Shown one piece after another: positions 8,826 through 17,828 of a DNA stretch of 64,000 bases. Origin of the DNA: Sphingomonas taxi (GTDB lineage Bacteria; Pseudomonadota; Alphaproteobacteria; Sphingomonadales; Sphingomonadaceae). A program made the translations under genes and the position numbers. Every line of letters starts with the position of its first letter. Within the stretch, counting starts at the first letter, position 1. The stretch covers positions 1 through 64,000 of the forward strand of contig QFQI01000003.1 in assembly GCA_003243195.1 (NCBI GenBank), in the 5' to 3' direction. The notes under the pieces are model-generated. The model ran no database searches. It was not told the origin of the DNA and worked only from the letters and a program-made list of their open reading frames with translations.

Positions 8826-8911
8826 CGCGCCTTTTGCACTAAGGCGCGTCGGTCCGGCGAGCTGGGGCTCGCGGAGGCGCGGCGCGACAGGCACGTTCTC
8901 TCGCGCCTTTT
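8826..8911 (+). terminator. Tandem hairpins downstream of cmk, last one followed by TTTT
   Basis: Three stem-loops follow the cmk stop. The first is a perfect 8-base stem (CGCGCCTT 8826-8833 with 8841-8848). The second is GCGAGC (8857-8862) with GCTCGC (8867-8872). The third is GGCGCGA (8881-8887) with TCGCGCC (8901-8907) and then T4 (8908-8911), a plausible weak intrinsic terminator. They lie in the 257-base aroA-cmk/rpsA gap and could also belong to the rpsA leader. Confidence 0.4.
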
Positions 8912-9047
8912 CGCACATTGGCGAACCGCTCCCGCTGCGCCCCATCCCGCCTGATGTCGCGCATGACACGGGGTCTGCACGGCAGTGATGGCCAAGACCG
9001 GCGGATCCAACCGCCTGGCCGGAAAACGAACTAGGACGATTGCATTT

Positions 9048-10754
<1,707 letters not shown>

Positions 10755-10784
10755 GTCGGAAATCGTTCCGATTTGACACAAAGG

Positions 10785-10815
10785 GGGGATCGGCCGGCGG
10801 CCGGTCCCCTTCTTG
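10785..10815 (+). terminator. Rho-independent terminator of rpsA
   Basis: An 11-base stem, 10785-10795 with 10799-10809 (one G-U), closes a 3-base GGC loop and is followed by TTCTTGTTG. It lies 30 bases after the rpsA stop. A second small inverted repeat (TCGGAA, ATCG, TTCCGA; 10756-10771) sits immediately after the stop codon. Confidence 0.8.
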
Positions 10816-10912
10816 TTGATACACAAACGTTATCATATCCGTGCTATCGCGCCCCGGAGCCGAATTGTATCAACCCGGTCGGTTGATGGCGGGCGTCTGG
10901 GGAAAGTGCATA

Positions 10913-11194
10913 ATGATACGGTCGGAATTGGTGCAGTCGTTGATGAAGGACAATGCCGGCCTGTCCCAGCGCGACGTCGAGGCGATCGTAACGACCTTCT
11001 TCGACGAGATCGTCGCCCGGCTGGCGGCGGGGGGCAGGGTCGAACTGCGCGGTTTCGGCGCCTTCTCGACCCGCGCGCGCGATGCCCGCACCGGCCGCAA
11101 CCCGCGCACCGGCGAGACGGTCGACGTCGAGGCGAAGCGGGTGCCCTTCTTCAAGCCCGGCAAGGAAATGCGCGTCCGCCTCAACGTGGCGTGA
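10913..11194 (+). CDS. ihfB: Integration host factor beta subunit
   Basis: Nucleoid protein of 93 residues that dimerises with IhfA to bend DNA at specific sites. It has the HU/IHF fold: the helical N-terminus MIRSELVQSLMKDN, the core VELRGFGAFSTR and the DNA-intercalating arm RTGRNPRTGETV with the conserved proline, then the closing strand VPFFKPGKEMR. The ATG at 10913 is preceded by GGGGAAAG (10898-10905). It follows rpsA across a terminator, the usual gene order. Confidence 0.93.
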   Translation: MIRSELVQSLMKDNAGLSQRDVEAIVTTFFDEIVARLAAGGRVELRGFGAFSTRARDARTGRNPRTGETVDVEAKRVPFFKPGKEMRVRLNVA

Positions 11195-11286
11195 CGTCGC
11201 CTGCCCGGCGGAATGCCGTTTTCGATCCGTCCGGCACCAAGGACGGTTGACGCGGCGCATCGCAACGGCTTCGTGAGCCGGCATGC

Positions 11287-11370
11287 GCGGGCGTGGCGGA
11301 ATCGGTAGACGCTGGGGACTTAAAATCCTCTGCCATTGGCGTGCGGGTTCGAGTCCCGCCGCCCGCACCA
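11287..11370 (+). tRNA. tRNA-Leu (UAA)
   Basis: An 84-base class II tRNA with acceptor GCGGGCG pairing CGCCCGC, anticodon loop CTTAAAA giving anticodon TAA, a long variable arm, TTCGAGTC T-loop and encoded CCA. The next coding sequence begins two bases after the CCA. Confidence 0.97.
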
Positions 11371-11372
11371 GC

Positions 11373-12824
11373 ATGGCCCGCCTGCTTGCCGCCGGGCTGA
11401 TCGTCGCATCGGCCACATCGTGCGGGCGTCGCGCGGACGTGGGGCCGGTCGTGGTCAGCGTGATCGGCGATCCCCCGAAGCTCGCCCCCCGGTCGCGCGC
11501 CGCATTGTCGACCGGCGAACAGTTGCTGACCGACTCGGTGGCGGAGGGTCTTGTCCGGTTCGATGCCGGCGGCCAGATCGAGGGTGGCGTGGCGGAACGC
11601 TGGATCGTCATCGACGACGGACGCAGCTACATCTTCCGCCTCCGCAACGCGCAATGGCCCGACGGTACGCCGGTCCGGGCCGCCGACATCGTGCCGCTGC
11701 TGCGACGCCAGATCGCGCGCGCGTCCGGCAACCGCATCGCGCCGTACCTGACCGCCGTCGCCTCCGTGGTCGAGATGACGCCGGAGGTCATCGAGATCGA
11801 GCTGGCCCGCCCGCGCCCGGATCTGCTCAAACTGTTCGCGCAACCGGAGATGGGGCTGATCCTCCCGCGCGCCGGTGGTGGCGCCGGTCCCTTCCGCGCG
11901 GCTGCGGCATCGCGCGACGGCATGCTGCTCACCCCCGCGCCGGATCCCAACCGCGACCCCGACGAGTTCCGCCCCACGCCCGAGGATGATGTGCGCCTGC
12001 ATGGCGAGCGTGCCGCGGCCGCGATCGTGCGCTTCATCGGGCGCCAGTCGGACCTGGTCAGCGGCGGGACAATCGTCGATTGGCCGATCGTCCAGGCCGC
12101 CAATCCCGCCCCCGCCAACCTGCGGATCGACCCCGCCGCCGGCCTCTTCGGCCTGGCCGTCGTGCGTCGCGAAGGCTTTCTGGCCGATCCGGCGAACCGT
12201 GCCGCGATCGCGCAGGCGATCGACCGCGCGGACATCGTCGCGGCCACCTCGGCGGAATGGACCGCGCGCGAGACGATCCTGCCCGAGCAACTCGACTCGG
12301 CGGCGCCGCCCGCGACCGCGAACTGGTCGACGGTCCCGGCGGAGCAGCGACAGGCGGCGGCACAGGCGCAGGTGGCGGGCTGGCGCGCCACGCACGGCGT
12401 CCCGGTGCTGCGCCTCGCCCTGCCGCGGGGGCCGGGCGCGACCTTGCTATGGGCGCGGTTGGCGCGCGACCTGTACGCGATCGGCGTCCGTCCGCAGCGC
12501 GTGGCGCCGGATGACGCCCAGGCCGATCTCCGACTTGTCGATGAGGTCGCGCCTTATGACAGCGCGCGCTGGTATCTCGCGGCGGCATGCATGGCGTGCT
12601 CGCCGGAGGTGCAGACGGCGATCGAGGCGGTGCGCCTGGCGGATACCTTGCCGGCGCGCGCCGCCGCGAGCGCGGTGGCCGACCGCCTGCTGGCGCAGGA
12701 TGCGACCTTCATTCCGATCGCGCGGCCGTTCCGCTGGTCGCTCGTCGCGCTGCGGCTGCGGCAATGGCAGCACAACGCGCGTGCGTGGCACCCGTTGAAC
12801 CGGCTGCGCGCCAACACCAACTGA
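11373..12824 (+). CDS. Peptide/nickel-type ABC substrate-binding lipoprotein (SBP_bac_5 family)
   Basis: Predicted periplasmic, membrane-anchored solute-binding protein of 483 residues. The N-terminus MARLLAAGLIVASATSC is a lipoprotein-like signal ending in Cys17. The body matches the family-5 binding proteins: LLTDSVAEGLVRFD, YIFRLRNAQWPDGTPVRAAD and a degenerate C-terminal lobe. No permease or ATPase genes are adjacent, so it may be an orphan binding protein with another role. The ATG lies two bases after the tRNA-Leu CCA, leaving no separate promoter or ribosome site, so it must be read from the tRNA transcript or start further inside. DUF4112 follows after 5 bases. Confidence 0.72.
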   Translation: MARLLAAGLIVASATSCGRRADVGPVVVSVIGDPPKLAPRSRAALSTGEQLLTDSVAEGLVRFDAGGQIEGGVAERWIVIDDGRSYIFRLRNAQWPDGTPVRAADIVPLLRRQIARASGNRIAPYLTAVASVVEMTPEVIEIELARPRPDLLKLFAQPEMGLILPRAGGGAGPFRAAAASRDGMLLTPAPDPNRDPDEFRPTPEDDVRLHGERAAAAIVRFIGRQSDLVSGGTIVDWPIVQAANPAPANLRIDPAAGLFGLAVVRREGFLADPANRAAIAQAIDRADIVAATSAEWTARETILPEQLDSAAPPATANWSTVPAEQRQAAAQAQVAGWRATHGVPVLRLALPRGPGATLLWARLARDLYAIGVRPQRVAPDDAQADLRLVDEVAPYDSARWYLAAACMACSPEVQTAIEAVRLADTLPARAAASAVADRLLAQDATFIPIARPFRWSLVALRLRQWQHNARAWHPLNRLRANTN

Positions 12825-12829
12825 CGATC

Positions 12830-13252
12830 ATGGCCGTTCGTCCCACTCCGCTCGCCGCCTCGATCTTCGACACGCTGCCGGTCGGGCGCGACCCTGCATC
12901 GGTGCGCCGCCGGGTGGAAGCGATCGAGCGGCTGCTGGAGGGCATGTTCGTCATCCCCGGCATCAATCGCCGCGTGGGGCTGGACGCGATCGTCGGGCTG
13001 GTCCCGGTGGTCGGCGACCTGATGGCGGGCGCGATGGGCGCGTGGCTGATCTGGGAAGCGCGCAACATCGGGCTGAGCCGGATGGCGTTGATCGGAATGG
13101 GCGCACGGGTCGGGTTCGACACGATCCTGGGCATGGTTCCGATCGTCGGGGATGCGGCCGACTTCTTCTATCGCTCGAACACCCGCAACCTGAAGCGCAT
13201 CAAGCGTCACCTCGACCGCCATCATCCCGCGACCGTCACAGTCGATCGTTGA
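12830..13252 (+). CDS. DUF4112 small membrane protein
   Basis: A 140-residue protein of the DUF4112 family, whose function is unknown. Two paired motifs GLVPVVGDLM and GMVPIVGDAAD repeat about 45 residues apart and form the family core; both lie in weakly hydrophobic helices, suggesting membrane association. The ATG is 5 bases after the stop of the binding lipoprotein gene, so they are probably cotranscribed. It converges on anmK with a 21-base gap. Confidence 0.85.
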   Translation: MAVRPTPLAASIFDTLPVGRDPASVRRRVEAIERLLEGMFVIPGINRRVGLDAIVGLVPVVGDLMAGAMGAWLIWEARNIGLSRMALIGMGARVGFDTILGMVPIVGDAADFFYRSNTRNLKRIKRHLDRHHPATVTVDR

Positions 13253-13273
13253 GGCCGCGAGCCGGATCGGTCG

Positions 13274-14383
13274 TCATCCCGTCCCGCCAGCGCGCACGTG
13301 CGGCGCGAACGTCGTGCCGCCCGGCATCGCGCGCGGGACGCCGGTGGTGCCCGGGAAGCTGATCGGCAACCCTTCCAGCGTGCGCACCGCCATATAGGCG
13401 AAGCCCTCCGCCTCCAGCCCGTCGCCATGCCAACCCAGTGCGTCAACCGGCTCTGGCAGGAGGCCGGTACGCTCCCCGATCATGTGGACCAGAGTCGGAT
13501 TGTGCCGCCCGCCGCCCGCCACCAGCAGCCGGCGCGGCGCAAGCGGCAGGAGCGCCAGCCCTTCGGCGACACTCGCGGCGGTAAAGGCGGTGAGGGTCGC
13601 GGCGCCATCGGCCGCCGACAGGCCGCGCACGGGCTGGATCGTGAAGTCGCTGCGGTCCAGTGACTTGGGGAAAGGCGCGGCGAAGAACGGGTGATCCAGC
13701 ATCGCGGTCAGCACCGCCTCGTCCACGCGCCCCTGCGCGGCCAGCGCCCCCCCCTGGTCGAAGCGCGCGCCGGTTTGCTGCTCCATCCAACTGTCGATCA
13801 GGCCGTTCGCGGGGCCGGTGTCGAACGCCGCGATCGCCTCGCCTTCGTGGATCAGCGTCACATTGGCCACGCCGCCCAAGTTGAGCACCGCCAGCGGCGT
13901 GCCCAGCCCGGCGGCGAGCGCGGCGTGATACACCGGCAGCAGCGGCGCGCCCTGCCCGCCCGCCGCCACGTCGGCGCTGCGGAAATCGGCGACGGTACGG
14001 ATGCCGGTCACGTCCGCCAGCATCTGCCCGTCGCCGACTTGCCATGTCCAGCGGCGATCGGGGCGATGCGCGACCGTCTGCCCGTGAAAGCCGATCACCC
14101 CGACATCCGCCGCCGACACGCCCGCATCGCACAGCAGCTTGTGCACCGCCAGCGCATGCGTACGGGTGATGAGGTCGCCCGCGGCCAGCAGCGGCGGGCT
14201 GGCGCGCGGACGCGGATAGCTGAGCGCCAGCGCGGTCGCCTCGGCCAGTTGCGCGCGCGCCGCATCGGAATAGGGTTCGCCGCGAAACGCGATGCGGCGG
14301 ACCGCGCGCCGCCCGTCGGTGTCGATCAACGCCGCGTCGATCCCGTCGAGCGACGTGCCCGACATCAATCCGATCGCCAGCAT
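13274..14383 (-). CDS. anmK: Anhydro-N-acetylmuramic acid kinase
   Basis: Peptidoglycan recycling enzyme: phosphorylates and opens 1,6-anhydroMurNAc to MurNAc-6-phosphate in the cytoplasm. The 369-residue sequence opens with MLAIGLMSGTSLDGIDAA, the hallmark phosphate-binding loop, and contains GFHGQTVAHRP, LNLGGVANVT and FDTGPANGLID as in characterised AnmK. The start at 14383 is set by GGAGG 7 bases upstream; the longer reading frame adds five residues without a ribosome site. The gene diverges from rimO with a 95-base promoter region. Confidence 0.95.
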   Translation of the reverse strand: MLAIGLMSGTSLDGIDAALIDTDGRRAVRRIAFRGEPYSDAARAQLAEATALALSYPRPRASPPLLAAGDLITRTHALAVHKLLCDAGVSAADVGVIGFHGQTVAHRPDRRWTWQVGDGQMLADVTGIRTVADFRSADVAAGGQGAPLLPVYHAALAAGLGTPLAVLNLGGVANVTLIHEGEAIAAFDTGPANGLIDSWMEQQTGARFDQGGALAAQGRVDEAVLTAMLDHPFFAAPFPKSLDRSDFTIQPVRGLSAADGAATLTAFTAASVAEGLALLPLAPRRLLVAGGGRHNPTLVHMIGERTGLLPEPVDALGWHGDGLEAEGFAYMAVRTLEGLPISFPGTTGVPRAMPGGTTFAPHVRAGGTG

Positions 14384-14478
14384 CGCGGTTCCTCCCAAGC
14401 GCCCATCCGCCGCCCCCTATCGCCGCTGTCGGCGGCACTGGCAAATCGCGACGTTTCGCACTATGTGCGCGGCCTCCC

Positions 14479-15810
14479 ATGGCAACGCAAATCCCCTCTC
14501 CGCCCCGTGTGGGCATGGTGTCGCTCGGCTGTCCCAAGAACTTGGTCGACAGCGAACGGATCCTGACCCAGCTTCGCGCCGACGGCTATCAGATGTCGGC
14601 CGATTATGCGGGCGCGGACGTCGTGCTGGTCAATACCTGCGGTTTCCTCGATTCGGCGAAGGAGGAAAGCCTGGAGGCGATCGGCGAGGCGATCGCCGAG
14701 AACGGGCGCGTCATCGTCACCGGCTGCATGGGCAAGGAGGCGGATGCGATCCGCACCCGCTTCCCCGGCGTGCTCGCGATCACGGGCGCGCATGAATATG
14801 AGCAGGTGGTGGAGGCGGTGCACGCCGCCGCCCCCGCCGCGCTCAGCCCGTTCGTGGACCTGATCCCCGACGCCGGACTGAAGCTGACGCCGCGCCATTA
14901 CAGCTATCTGAAGATTTCCGAAGGCTGCAATCACCGCTGCTCGTTCTGCATCATCCCGTCACTGCGCGGCGACCTGGTCAGCCGCCGCCCCGACGCGATC
15001 CTGCGCGAAGCGGAGAAGCTGGTCGCGGCGGGCACGAAGGAACTGCTGGTCATCAGCCAGGACACCTCCGCCTATGGCATCGACATCCGCGACCAGCCGC
15101 GGATGTGGAAGGGCGACGAGATCCGCCCGCACATGACCGATCTCGCCCGCGAGCTGGGGCGGATAGCCCCGTGGGTGCGGTTGCACTATGTCTACCCCTA
15201 TCCGCACGTCGACCAGGTCATTCCGCTGATGGCCGAAGGGCTGGTGCTGCCCTATCTCGACATACCGTTCCAGCATGCCGCGCCAGCCGTGCTGCGGCGC
15301 ATGAAGCGGCCCGCCAACGACGCCAAGGTGCTCGGCCGCATCAAGGCGTGGCGTGAGATCTGTCCCGACATCGCGATCCGCTCGACGTTCGTCGTCGGAT
15401 TTCCGGGGGAGACGGAAGACGATTTCCAGTATCTGCTCGACTGGCTCGACGAAGCGCAGCTCGACCGTGTTGGCGCGTTCCGGTTCGAGCCTGTGGAGGG
15501 CGCGTCGGCGAACCTGCTCCCCGATCCGGTGCCCGAGGCGGTGAAGGAGGAGCGCTACGCGCGGATCATGGAGCGCACCGCGGCGATCTCGACGGCGAAG
15601 CTCGCCGCGAAGATCGGCCGGACGCTCGACGTGATCGTCGATGCCGTCGATGCAGAGAGCGGTGGCGCCTCCGGGCGTTCGAGCGCCGATGCGCCGGAAA
15701 TCGACGGCGAGGTCCATCTGCGCGACGCGGCGCATCTTGCCGCGGGCGATATCGTGCGAGTCACGATCGAGGATGCCGACGAACACGATCTGTTCGGCGT
15801 GCCCGCCTGA
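14479..15810 (+). CDS. rimO: Ribosomal protein S12 methylthiotransferase (radical SAM)
   Basis: Adds a methylthio group to the conserved aspartate of ribosomal protein S12. The 443-residue protein shows the MTTase N-terminal domain with C18 (LGCPKNLVDSE), VNTCGFLDSAKEES and VTGCMGK cysteines for one cluster. The radical-SAM motif C150-x3-C154-x2-C157 (EGCNHRCSFC) follows, and a C-terminal TRAM domain ends with DADEHDLFG. The SLGCPKNLVDSE signature distinguishes it from MiaB. Single-gene unit. Confidence 0.97.
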   Translation: MATQIPSPPRVGMVSLGCPKNLVDSERILTQLRADGYQMSADYAGADVVLVNTCGFLDSAKEESLEAIGEAIAENGRVIVTGCMGKEADAIRTRFPGVLAITGAHEYEQVVEAVHAAAPAALSPFVDLIPDAGLKLTPRHYSYLKISEGCNHRCSFCIIPSLRGDLVSRRPDAILREAEKLVAAGTKELLVISQDTSAYGIDIRDQPRMWKGDEIRPHMTDLARELGRIAPWVRLHYVYPYPHVDQVIPLMAEGLVLPYLDIPFQHAAPAVLRRMKRPANDAKVLGRIKAWREICPDIAIRSTFVVGFPGETEDDFQYLLDWLDEAQLDRVGAFRFEPVEGASANLLPDPVPEAVKEERYARIMERTAAISTAKLAAKIGRTLDVIVDAVDAESGGASGRSSADAPEIDGEVHLRDAAHLAAGDIVRVTIEDADEHDLFGVPA

Positions 15811-15864
15811 CCGCCGCGATATCGGCAGGCAGGGCGCCCGTCCTGGCGGCACATGGGAATGCTG

Positions 15865-16020
15865 AGAGTCCGTTTGAAAATTCGCGGAAGAGCGAGTTTT
15901 GCAGGCGGTGCCGGCGCCTCCCTCTCCCGGCCACCTACAGCGTACCCTTGATGGGTGGCCGGGAGGGGGAAGCGGGCCGGCACCGCGAAGCGCGTTTCAA
16001 CGCGTTTCCAAACAGCCTCT
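15865..16020. repeat. Long imperfect palindrome, MITE/REP-like intergenic element
   Basis: Outer arms 15865-15879 and 16005-16020 are imperfect inverted copies. Inside, arms 15905-15915 and 15976-15986 match 11 of 11, and the inner 15920-15935 and 15953-15968 pair with one G-U, around a loop of about 17 bases. The structure fills most of the gap between rimO and the chemoreceptor-like gene and has no coding potential. It is probably a dispersed non-autonomous element or a large terminator hairpin; no second copy was seen in this window. Confidence 0.6.
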
Positions 16021-16075
16021 AAGGCTTCGTTTACCGTAAGGGGCTAGATCGGATCATCCTTGCAATGGATGCGTC

Positions 16076-17110
16076 ATGCCGCGACGGATACGATCACTGC
16101 TCACCTCGCTCAGCGCCGAGGTCACCTCGCATGCCGATCGGTCGGAAGCGATCGCCAGCCAGACACGCCTGCTGGCGCTGAATGCCGCGATCGAGGCCGC
16201 GCGGTCCGGCGAGGCCGGTCGCGGCTTCGGCGTGGTCGCACAGGAGGTGAAGGCGCTGGCGGCACAGGCCAGCAATTCCTCGCGCGCGTTTCGCGAGGAG
16301 CTGCTCGGCCGCCTCACGCACGGCAGCGAGATCGCGACCGAACTGGTCCGCGAGCTCGAAGGCGGGCGGCTGGGCGAACTGGCGCAGTCGATCGCCGACG
16401 CGCTGTCGCGCATGCTGTACGACCGCACCATCGACGTGCGCGTGCTCGCCTCGGATCATTCGGTCGCAGAAAGCCTGCTGACCGAGGGCAGCGAACGGGC
16501 GGAGGCCCGCGCGCTGGAGCGGCTGCGATCGCTGCTCAGCTATTCTCCGTATTTCCTTAACGCCTTTGTGGTCGGCGCCGATGGGACGGTGGCGGTGTGC
16601 GCGCATGACAATGCCGCCGTGCGGCGCGTCCGGTTCGACGGATTTCCGCAGTTCCAGCACGTCATGGCCGGCGGCGCGTGCGACGGCTGGGCCACCGACG
16701 AAGTGTGGGAAAATCCGTGGTCGAATGATCGCAAGGTGCTGATCTTCGTCGCGCCGGTGCTGGCGGCCGGGGTCACGATCGGCGTCTGCTATCTCGAGTT
16801 CGACTTCGAGGGGCAGGTGGCGAAGCTGATCGACGTGATGAACCGTTCGACCGAACGGGCGTCGATCTCGATCGTCGACCACATTGGCCGGGTGATGGCG
16901 ACGACCGGCGGCTATGCGTTCGGCACCGCCCATCCGCACGCGTCCGCGGCGAGCGCGCGGACCATCCAGTCGCACGACGGCCTGATCGTCGCCCAGGCGA
17001 CGGTGCCCAGTGACCATGGCGTGCCGGGCCTGCGATTCCGATGCGTCATCGAGGATCGCGTCGCCACGGATCGCGAAATCGTCGCCGCCGTTCGGGGCGT
17101 CGCGGAATAG
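16076..17110 (+). CDS. Soluble MCP-like protein with inverted domain order
   Basis: Protein of 344 residues. The first 75 residues contain the highly conserved tip of a methyl-accepting chemotaxis signalling hairpin (LALNAAIEAARSGEAGRG, then FGVVAQEVKALA). The rest (about 130-330) resembles a Cache/PAS-type sensor fold with FNAFVV-like strands and a WSNDRKVL segment. No membrane segment is visible. Sensor after signalling tip is the reverse of normal receptors and the methylation helices are absent, so it is either a specialised cytoplasmic chemoreceptor or a remnant. No che or flagellar genes are near. The start at 16076 lacks a clear ribosome site. Confidence 0.7.
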   Translation: MPRRIRSLLTSLSAEVTSHADRSEAIASQTRLLALNAAIEAARSGEAGRGFGVVAQEVKALAAQASNSSRAFREELLGRLTHGSEIATELVRELEGGRLGELAQSIADALSRMLYDRTIDVRVLASDHSVAESLLTEGSERAEARALERLRSLLSYSPYFLNAFVVGADGTVAVCAHDNAAVRRVRFDGFPQFQHVMAGGACDGWATDEVWENPWSNDRKVLIFVAPVLAAGVTIGVCYLEFDFEGQVAKLIDVMNRSTERASISIVDHIGRVMATTGGYAFGTAHPHASAASARTIQSHDGLIVAQATVPSDHGVPGLRFRCVIEDRVATDREIVAAVRGVAE

Positions 17111-17169
17111 CGCCAACGGCCCAGTGGTCGTGGCCGTCAGCGTAGGGGAGGGAAAACGACACGAGCGCC

Positions 17170-17246
17170 TGGTAGCGAAGGAGGGACTTGAACCCCCGAC
17201 ACGCGGATTATGATTCCGCTGCTCTAACCAGCTGAGCTACTTCGCC
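17170..17246 (-). tRNA. tRNA-Met (CAU), elongator type
   Basis: A 77-base tRNA: acceptor GGCGAAG with CTTCGCT (terminal G-U), anticodon loop ATCATAA giving CAT, TTCAAGTC T-loop, encoded CCA. D-arm and anticodon sequences match elongator Met tRNAs of alphaproteobacteria rather than initiator tRNA. A 9-base inverted repeat (17160-17168 with 17270-17278) flanks the gene. Confidence 0.93.
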
Positions 17247-17310
17247 CCGTGGACCACGGGAGCACCGGAGCGCTCGTGAGGCGCGGGCTATACCAGCCGA
17301 AACGCGGCGG

Positions 17311-17823
17311 TCAAGCGGTGAACATGTGCCGCGACAGCATTTCCCACGGTCCGCCGCGATACCAATAGGCGGCCAGCCCCGCGATCGTGACCGGCCGCGA
17401 GCGAAACCCCGCGCGCAGCTCCTCCAGCAACGCCTTCGCCTCGCCCGGCGACACCTTGTTCTGCACGGTGACATGCGCGCGCCAGCCGCCGGCATCCTGC
17501 GGCGTCAGCAACCCGGCGAAGACGTCCGCCAGCCGGGCGCGGATTTCCGCCAACGCCGGGCTGTCGATCCGGTAAGCGACGCCGCGCCCCAGCGAGATGA
17601 CATCGGCGATGCGCGCGGCCAGCGGGCGCGTGCCCCGCGTCTCCGCCGTCAGCCGCTGGCGCAACTCGGGCGCCAGCGCCGGCGGCAGGTGGTGGAACAT
17701 GGTGAGATGCGCGGCGAGCTGGTTGCGCTCGGGCGGGAAATGGGCCCGTCGCTGCGCATCGAAGAACGACTGGTCCGCCGCGCCGAACAGCGCCGTCACG
17801 ATGATCGGCGCCGGCGCGTCCAT
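17311..17823 (-). CDS. 2'-5' RNA ligase / cyclic phosphodiesterase family protein
   Basis: A 170-residue member of the 2H phosphoesterase superfamily (ThpR/LigT-like), which acts on 2',3'-cyclic phosphate ends of RNA. Both family motifs are intact: H39-L-T41 in AAHLTMFHHL and HVTV in RAHVTVQNKV near residue 115. The physiological substrate is not predictable. The ATG lies 5 bases after the kup stop, so the two are probably cotranscribed. Confidence 0.85.
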   Translation of the reverse strand: MDAPAPIIVTALFGAADQSFFDAQRRAHFPPERNQLAAHLTMFHHLPPALAPELRQRLTAETRGTRPLAARIADVISLGRGVAYRIDSPALAEIRARLADVFAGLLTPQDAGGWRAHVTVQNKVSPGEAKALLEELRAGFRSRPVTIAGLAAYWYRGGPWEMLSRHMFTA

Positions 17824-17828
17824 GGCGC

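Noticed and set aside
10773..10778. A perfect TTGACA box after rpsA
   Set aside because: No -10 box at 16-18 bases; that position is inside the rpsA terminator stem.
11247..11275. A TTGACG -35 candidate for tRNA-Leu(UAA)
   Set aside because: The matching -10 (TTCGTG) is too weak to list as a feature.
11287..11370. tRNA-Leu genes as possible integration sites of a genomic island
   Set aside because: No integrase, no direct repeat of the tRNA 3' end, and housekeeping genes on both sides.
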